Positions 58,620 to 64,000 of a DNA stretch of 64,000 bases are shown piece after piece. A program made the position numbers and the translations under genes. Every line of letters begins with the position of its first letter. The stretch's first letter is position 1. The notes beneath the pieces are model-generated. The model saw nothing but the letters and a program-made list of their open reading frames with translations, ran no database searches and was not told the origin of the DNA. Source of the DNA: Nannobrachium achirus (Eukaryota; Chordata; Actinopteri; Myctophiformes; Myctophidae). The stretch covers positions 66,019,109-66,083,108 of the forward strand of contig OY997649.1 of the NCBI GenBank assembly GCA_963921795.1, read 5' to 3'.

Positions 58620-58984
58620 AGGATTGTTTCTTATTTCTTTCTGTCATATATTGACCCATATTTGAGTGATACATACTGTATGTGGTAAAGTTAGCCTTTC
58701 AGCTTTACCTGTTGCTGTCATAGAACTCTACTGTATAAAAGTGTTTGCTGTACAGCTGTACGTTCCCAAGGGTGATACGTCTGTGACGTCAGTGACACAT
58801 GTCCGGACTGTGTTCTACATTCTCTAGAGGTGTTCTTGGGTTGTTTGCAGTACGCGGTTCGTCTTCCATATTGGCGGTGGCGTCACAAGGAAATCCTTAG
58901 CCGTGTTTGTGTCTTGTTTCAGATAAGCATGCGCAGTAGACTCCTAAATGCTGAAGTCCTGTTATACCAGATTTAGCCACTAGG

Positions 58985-59650
58985 CTTCTGAGGCTTCAAC
59001 CTTTTTCAGTGGTTCTGGGGACTTGACTTCATAATTAGTAAACTTGACCTTTGGCTCTGTACTTTGTCGGCTCTTTTTCCCTCTACAGTCTTCACTGAAA
59101 CCCCCTCTGTAGTAACTGTGAGGACCCCCTAGGGGTCCCCCCCTCTACAGTCTACACTGAAACCCCCCCCCCCCCCCTACAAACAACGTCTAAACAACAT
59201 CTCTTCAACGAAACCCCCTCTGCAGTGACTGTGAGGACCCCCTAGGGGTCCCCCCCCCCCCCTCTACAGTCTACACTGAAACCCCCCCCCCCCCCCTACA
59301 AACAACGTCTAAACAACATCTCTTCAACGAAACCCCCTCTGCAGTGACTGTGAGGACCCCCTAGGGGTCCCCCCCCCCCCCCCTCTACAGTCTACACTGA
59401 AACCCCCTCTGTAGTGACTGTGAGGACCCCCTAGGGGTCCCCCCCCCTCTACAGTCTACACTGAAACCCCCTCTGTAGTAACTGTGAGGACCCCCTAGGG
59501 GTCCCCCCCCCCCCCCTCTACAGTCTACACTGAAACCCCCTCTGTAGTGACTGTTCTACAGTCTACACAACATCTCTTCACAGAAACCCTCTCTGTAGTG
59601 ACTGTGAGGACCCCCTAGGGGTCCCCGGGCCCACTATTGAAGAACCCATG
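58985..59650. mobile_element. hAT-type MITE remnant expanded into a C-rich minisatellite
   Basis: CTTTTTCAGTGGTTCTGGGG at 59000 and CTATTGAAGAACCCATGG at 59634 resemble decayed MITE ends. The unit CTGTGAGGACCCCCTAGGGG with TCC, poly-C and CTCTACAGTCTACACTGAAA is repeated about six times. GACCCCCTAGGGGTC is a near-perfect palindrome also present in the 29- and 54.7-kb MITEs. Confidence 0.65.
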
Positions 59651-61445
59651 GTATAATAATAAACACAAATGACTGGAAGCTCCTTGCTTGCTTGCAAAAA
59701 CGGAAAGGTATTAGTGCTACCAGAAGTGCATGTAGAGCATGACGTGAACATATAGATGGTTGCTACAGTACAAATGAAGGCATATAATAATGCACTGGAA
59801 GCAATAAGATATTTTGGTCTTTGCTGCCTGAGGAAGAGCACTGACCTCAAAACGCATGACTTACAGTATCTGCATGTTATCTGTAGCCTACAGTGCAGCC
59901 TGTTCATCACCTGCTCTGGATCCACCTCTGTTCACTTATTATGTGCATTTAACACTTAATACAAGTTTAACTTTGGATGTTTTGTTGTCATTGGATTGGA
60001 CTTTGTCCACAATTCCATTCTGTGTTGATGTTGGTGCCATAAAGCATCGCAGTGGGCGTGGTTTACTGGTCCCACTAAAAAACATCCCGTTCATTTTCCT
60101 CATAGACTTTCACAAACATATTTATAACAATTATGTTAAGCCTAGAACCAATTCCATCCAGGATGGCAGTGAATCATGACCATGAAACCTTTGTTTCTAT
60201 GAAAAGAACATTTTGAAAATCGCTAAACAAAGGGTAGTTATTAAATGTAGTATATCAAATAATTTAATATTAAAATATGTTTTCACATACTGTAGGATCA
60301 AAGGTTTTATGGTGTAAAATGGAACCCCTTTGGTTTTATTTTACACTCTCAAGAGTTAAAGATCTGTAAGGGTCCATTTGGTTACCAACTCCCCATCATT
60401 TAGCCGGGGACCACCTGGAACCCCCTGGAGGACCACTGGTGGTCCCCAGACCACTGATCAGATGAAGATGTGATGTGTTTTATTTTAGGTATTTATTTTG
60501 CCTGTTGGTACATTATAATTAGCCATTGCATTTTGTACCGGAGACGAGAAAATAGTATTTTGGTTCTCAAAGAGACAAATTGCGGTACATTGATTTGACC
60601 ATGAGCAGATGAAAGCATTTCCTCTTCAGCCTGTTAATTAAATTATGAAATACTTTGAAAAGGATTCTGGGCTGAAAGAAGCAAGACTCCAGCGCTCTAC
60701 AGATGCTGTAATTATCCTGGTTATCAAATAACCACCTAAGCCCTATTTAACAGTGGAAAATAGCAGATCTACAAGCATGTACATTTTCATATAGTTTCCA
60801 ATACATTATATCATACTGTATGTACCTGTATAACAGGTACAACAAAAGGTATTAACAGGAGATGGTGACTAGAGATGCAACAATACAACATGTTCCTTCC
60901 CAATATCCATTCTGATTCTCTAACTTGTGTTTATCGTTGATACAGAGTTGATACAGAGTTGATACAGAGTTGATACAGAGTACCGATCCCATAACTGTGT
61001 GTAATTTAAAACCACATCAAAGTGGGGTCAATAATGGACTTTTCTGCCATGCTAAATCCTAAACCCCTAAACTTCTTCAAATACTTCACATTGTGAGCTT
61101 GTAGATCAGCTATTTAAAAATGTTTTTCAAAATAGTAAAAAAGGAAAAGAACTTTAGGGGTTAGGGTTTAGCATGGACGAACATAGAGAGTATTTCTATC
61201 TTGCAGTATTAATGAAGTAATAAATGTGCCTACTGAACCCCTGTAAATTGTGGATTTTCCAACATGTTGAACTAAGCTAATGTAAACACATGGCTAAGGG
61301 TTGGGAGCAGGGGTTCAAGCTAATGGATGATAATGAATAGCTCTGTGGAACCTGGCCCAGTGTCAGAACATTTGAACTATTAGCTTCTATGAGTCAAAAC
61401 ATAAAAATAGCATGTATACCATCGATGTCGGGTGGAAACCTTAAC
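59651..61445. other. no gene recognised; scattered palindromes
   Basis: Half or broken palindromes lie at 60759-60781 and 61086-61112. TTGATACAGAG is repeated four times at 60935-60982. The ORF at 59756-59959 has no family signature. Confidence 0.45.
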
Positions 61446-61449
61446 CTTG

Positions 61450-62141
61450 TTGCGACCGTCAGGGAGCAGTTTACTATGAAAACCTCCACCGGCCGTCCGT
61501 CCGTCGGTCGGTCACACGTCACACGTCACACCTTTGCCCTGCTCATATCTCCGCATCAGTATATAGGGCTTGTTTGTTTATTGTATGACATCACGCCACA
61601 TCATCAGCTGTGGACTCTGTGATGTCATCGTATCGCATCAGTATATAGGGCTTGTTTGTTTATTGTATGACATCACGCCACATCATCAGCTGTGGACTCT
61701 GTGATGTCATCGTATCTCCATATATGGCCATCTCCGTATATGGAGATATAAGTCGTCCATGCCCAAGTATGGGCTGGTGAGGTCAGACTTTGTGTGATGC
61801 GTAGGTTATCTCCATATATGGAGATTCAACATTCCAGGCAATGCTCTCTTCCCTGGTGAGAATTGCCCCTTTATATAGGGCTTGTTTGTGTATTGTATGA
61901 CATCACGCCACATCATCAGCTGTGGACTCTGTGATGTCATCGTATCTCCATATATGGCCATCTCCGTATATGGAGATATAAGTCGTCCATGCCCAAGTAT
62001 GGGCTGGTGAGGTCAGACTTTGTGTGATGCGTAGGTTATCTCCATATATGGAGATTCAACATTCCAGGTGTAACTATGGCTACCCGTATGACGTGAGAGG
62101 TGGAGGTTGTGATATATCTCCCGATTAGGGAGTCTTACTGG
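61450..62141 (+). mobile_element. Helitron-like element with large internal duplications
   Basis: The start TTGCGACCGTCAGGGAGC and the end CTCCCGATTAGGGAG, TCTTACTGG before T match the family. A block starting TATATAGGGCTTGTTTGTTT occurs three times. A ~120-bp block bounded by ATCTCCATATATGG units occurs twice (61709-61832 and 61949-62068). Confidence 0.55.
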
Positions 62142-62145
62142 TACA

Positions 62146-62386
62146 TTATGTCCAAAACCTTCCTTTTGTTATCATTTTAATCATTTTAAAAATTTAAAAT
62201 AGTGAAAATAGCTGATCTAAAAGCACACAACGCCTCGCACCGTGAGGCGGTGTGTGCTTGTAGATCTGCTGTTTTCACTACTTTTGTGCGACAGTCTTGT
62301 GTGATGAAGCAGGGCTTTACTTCACGAAAAAACGTACGAATTTGAAAGTTGGAGATACGAGGTTTCTGCCCGCCAGTGACGATGTG
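62146..62386. mobile_element. foldback MITE lacking its left end
   Basis: It begins at TATGTCCAAAACCTTCC and runs to CCCGCCAGTGACGATGT. The central hairpin at 62208-62266 has GATCTAAAAGCACACAACGC and GTGTGCTTGTAGATC with CTCGCACCGTGAG at the tip. It abuts the end of the Helitron-like element. Confidence 0.7.
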
Positions 62387-62981
62387 CTGTTGCACAACCA
62401 ATGACTAACTATCAGTACATTTGACGGAGGTTTGATTAGTCATTCTTGAGGAGGCCATTAATCTTTTGAACTGCTCTTTTTTTTATTAAACATGTGTTAT
62501 GATTAGATTGACCTTTTCACTGCTTGACTCAGTACTACCTACTGTACATGTGTTGAATCACTCTCATCTGCGTAAGCACACAGTGATACACTTGACGCCA
62601 TGACAGTCGACTGCTTTACCAGGAAGACTGACGTCTGTGCACAACAATAGGAGATGCAGCAGATCCTTCCTGGTCTCATTATGTTCTGTTCTTGTCAAAG
62701 TCCAATACTGTATCGTCTCTGTTGGTGGATAATGATATTACCAGGAAGACGTAAAGAGATGGACCTGAATGACCATAACCGGTCTGTAACTCGGAGAGTG
62801 TTCAAATCGGTTCCATTTGTAAACTGTCAGGGTCCTTGCAAGCAAAACGTTTGAGAACCACTAGTACCAGTTGGACGCCTAATGTGCCATAGCGTCGTAG
62901 TAAATAATTGTCATACACATTAGAAAACCTGGAGACTAAGACATTCTGTAAGTGGGTATCATGATCAAAATAAGAACATTA
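62387..62981. other. no gene recognised
   Basis: Near 62790-62870, TCTGTAACTCGGAGAGTGTT and GTTTGAGAACCACTAG suggest a hAT-type remnant. Confidence 0.45.
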
Positions 62982-63400
62982 TTGTCTCCACGTGTCCGTC
63001 CGTCCGTCCGTCCGTCCGTCCGTCTGTTACCAGCTATTCGCCGCCGCCGTTGGCCTGGTCTCGGCCAAACTGCGCACAAACATTCCCTGGATGTCAATTC
63101 AGAACCTCTGCCCCACATTTTTCAGATGGGCCTTTTATAGCACCACCATGAGGCTGATTTTTGTCAAACTCATTTTTTGACAGTACTCCAAAAATCACGC
63201 ACTTCATAGACAGTATCTCTACAGTCATGTGACTTACATGGATCTGTCAGATTTTCCATATTCCATCCTGATTGGCTGAGATTGGCTTCCAAAGTTTGTA
63301 GGATTGGTCGGTTTTGAACAAAATGCCTCAAATCACGAACACAGTGTGCAATTGTCGTGAAATTGTGCACATTCCCACTAGGCAGAGGAAGAAATGCCTC
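62982..63400 (+). mobile_element. Helitron-like element, 3'-truncated
   Basis: An A precedes TTGTCTCCACGTGTCC. A CCGT microsatellite (62998-63023) and GTTACCAGCTATTCGCC then follow the order of 13515-14256. The CTAG end is absent. Confidence 0.55.
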
Positions 63401-64000
63401 TTCATAATATAACATCTGAATTTAAGGTTAAATGTGAACACTAGGGGGTGGCAGAATATAGTTGACCTTGTGGAGGGTCAACTGAATTCACAGCAATGTT
63501 CTTATTGTATTGCAGTGGTTCTCAAAGTGCGGTCTGGGCCCGGGGGTTCTGCATTGGGGTTTGTACATTTAAAAAAGTGTCAAAAAGGCCTATAGCCAAG
63601 ATCGACTGTTTGAAAATATCATATTTACAAGCTCACAACACATTGCATTGTGAACTTGTAGATCTGACATTTTCAAAAGAACATTTAACTTGCATGGGGA
63701 TAGATTGGGGGATGAAATGAAGCCCTGCTCTTTCTCTGTATGGCACCGTAGTATTATTATACTGTATATTATACTGTATATTATACTGTAGGTACCGTAG
63801 TAAACTAAACAAGTTTAAGATCCAAGATTTAAAACATCGTATTGCCAAACACGTTCCGGTGCTCTGAGATAATAAACATTCAACCACACACGACACAATC
63901 TATACAAAAACATACTGTTACAATTATCATTAAGGGCTTCATATATACAGTACAACTTCTTCACTGATTGTATATAAACCACCAAAGCGCTGTTGTGGAT
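63401..64000. other. hAT-type MITE remnant with palindrome; no gene
   Basis: CAGTGGTTCTCAAAGTGCGG begins at 63514. The hairpin at 63611-63676 has AAATATCATATTTACAAGC and CTTGTAGATCTGACATTTTC. ATACTGTATATT repeats lie at 63757-63790. Confidence 0.5.

Noticed and set aside
49855..64000. Remaining 5' exons of bco2
   Set aside because: I read the minus strand for the expected family blocks and found none that I could support. A proper tblastn of the region with a fish BCO2 protein would settle it.

Overview
The window looks like nuclear DNA from a ray-finned (probably teleost) fish. It carries no bacterial-style gene blocks. It is packed with micro- and minisatellites, fish-type L2 LINE fragments and several families of small DNA transposons. 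The one host gene I can support is split by introns and encodes a vertebrate carotenoid-cleaving dioxygenase. The species cannot be named from the sequence alone.

Host gene. A bco2-type gene (beta,beta-carotene 9',10'-oxygenase) lies on the minus strand between 49854 and 26899. Eight consecutive exons join without a phase conflict, all with GT/AG borders: 49854-49752, 48891-48751, 41862-41702, 40231-40061, 39278-39141, 34022-33840, 31980-31870 and 27015-26899. They give about 374 residues ending in a stop. All four histidines expected to bind the catalytic iron are present. The first ~190 residues were not found between 49.9 and 64 kb, so the 5' exons probably lie beyond the window.

Layout. 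1-26 kb: intergenic repeats, including a tRNA-like relic, short telomere-like (CCCTAA)n blocks, hAT, piggyBac and Helitron-like elements, a 0.6-kb (TA)n block, L2 LINE remnants and a 1.1-kb minisatellite. 26-50 kb: the bco2 gene, with introns full of minisatellites and MITEs. 50-64 kb: more repeats, weak plus-strand candidate coding pieces at 56 kb, and Helitron-like elements.

Two patterns stand out. (1) A palindrome, one arm reading about AAATAGCAGATCTACAAGC, occurs as a whole hairpin or half-site about 40 times. It sits inside element families with quite different ends, and one hAT-type MITE is seen both with and without it. (2) Exon edges of bco2 have repeatedly been duplicated or drawn into tandem arrays: the stop-codon exon is present three times in tandem, a splice acceptor three times, and a splice donor about a dozen times within a minisatellite.

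A third result is a family of Helitron-like elements with A/T flanks, a 3' hairpin and a CTAG or CTGG end. One copy has a matching empty site elsewhere in the window.
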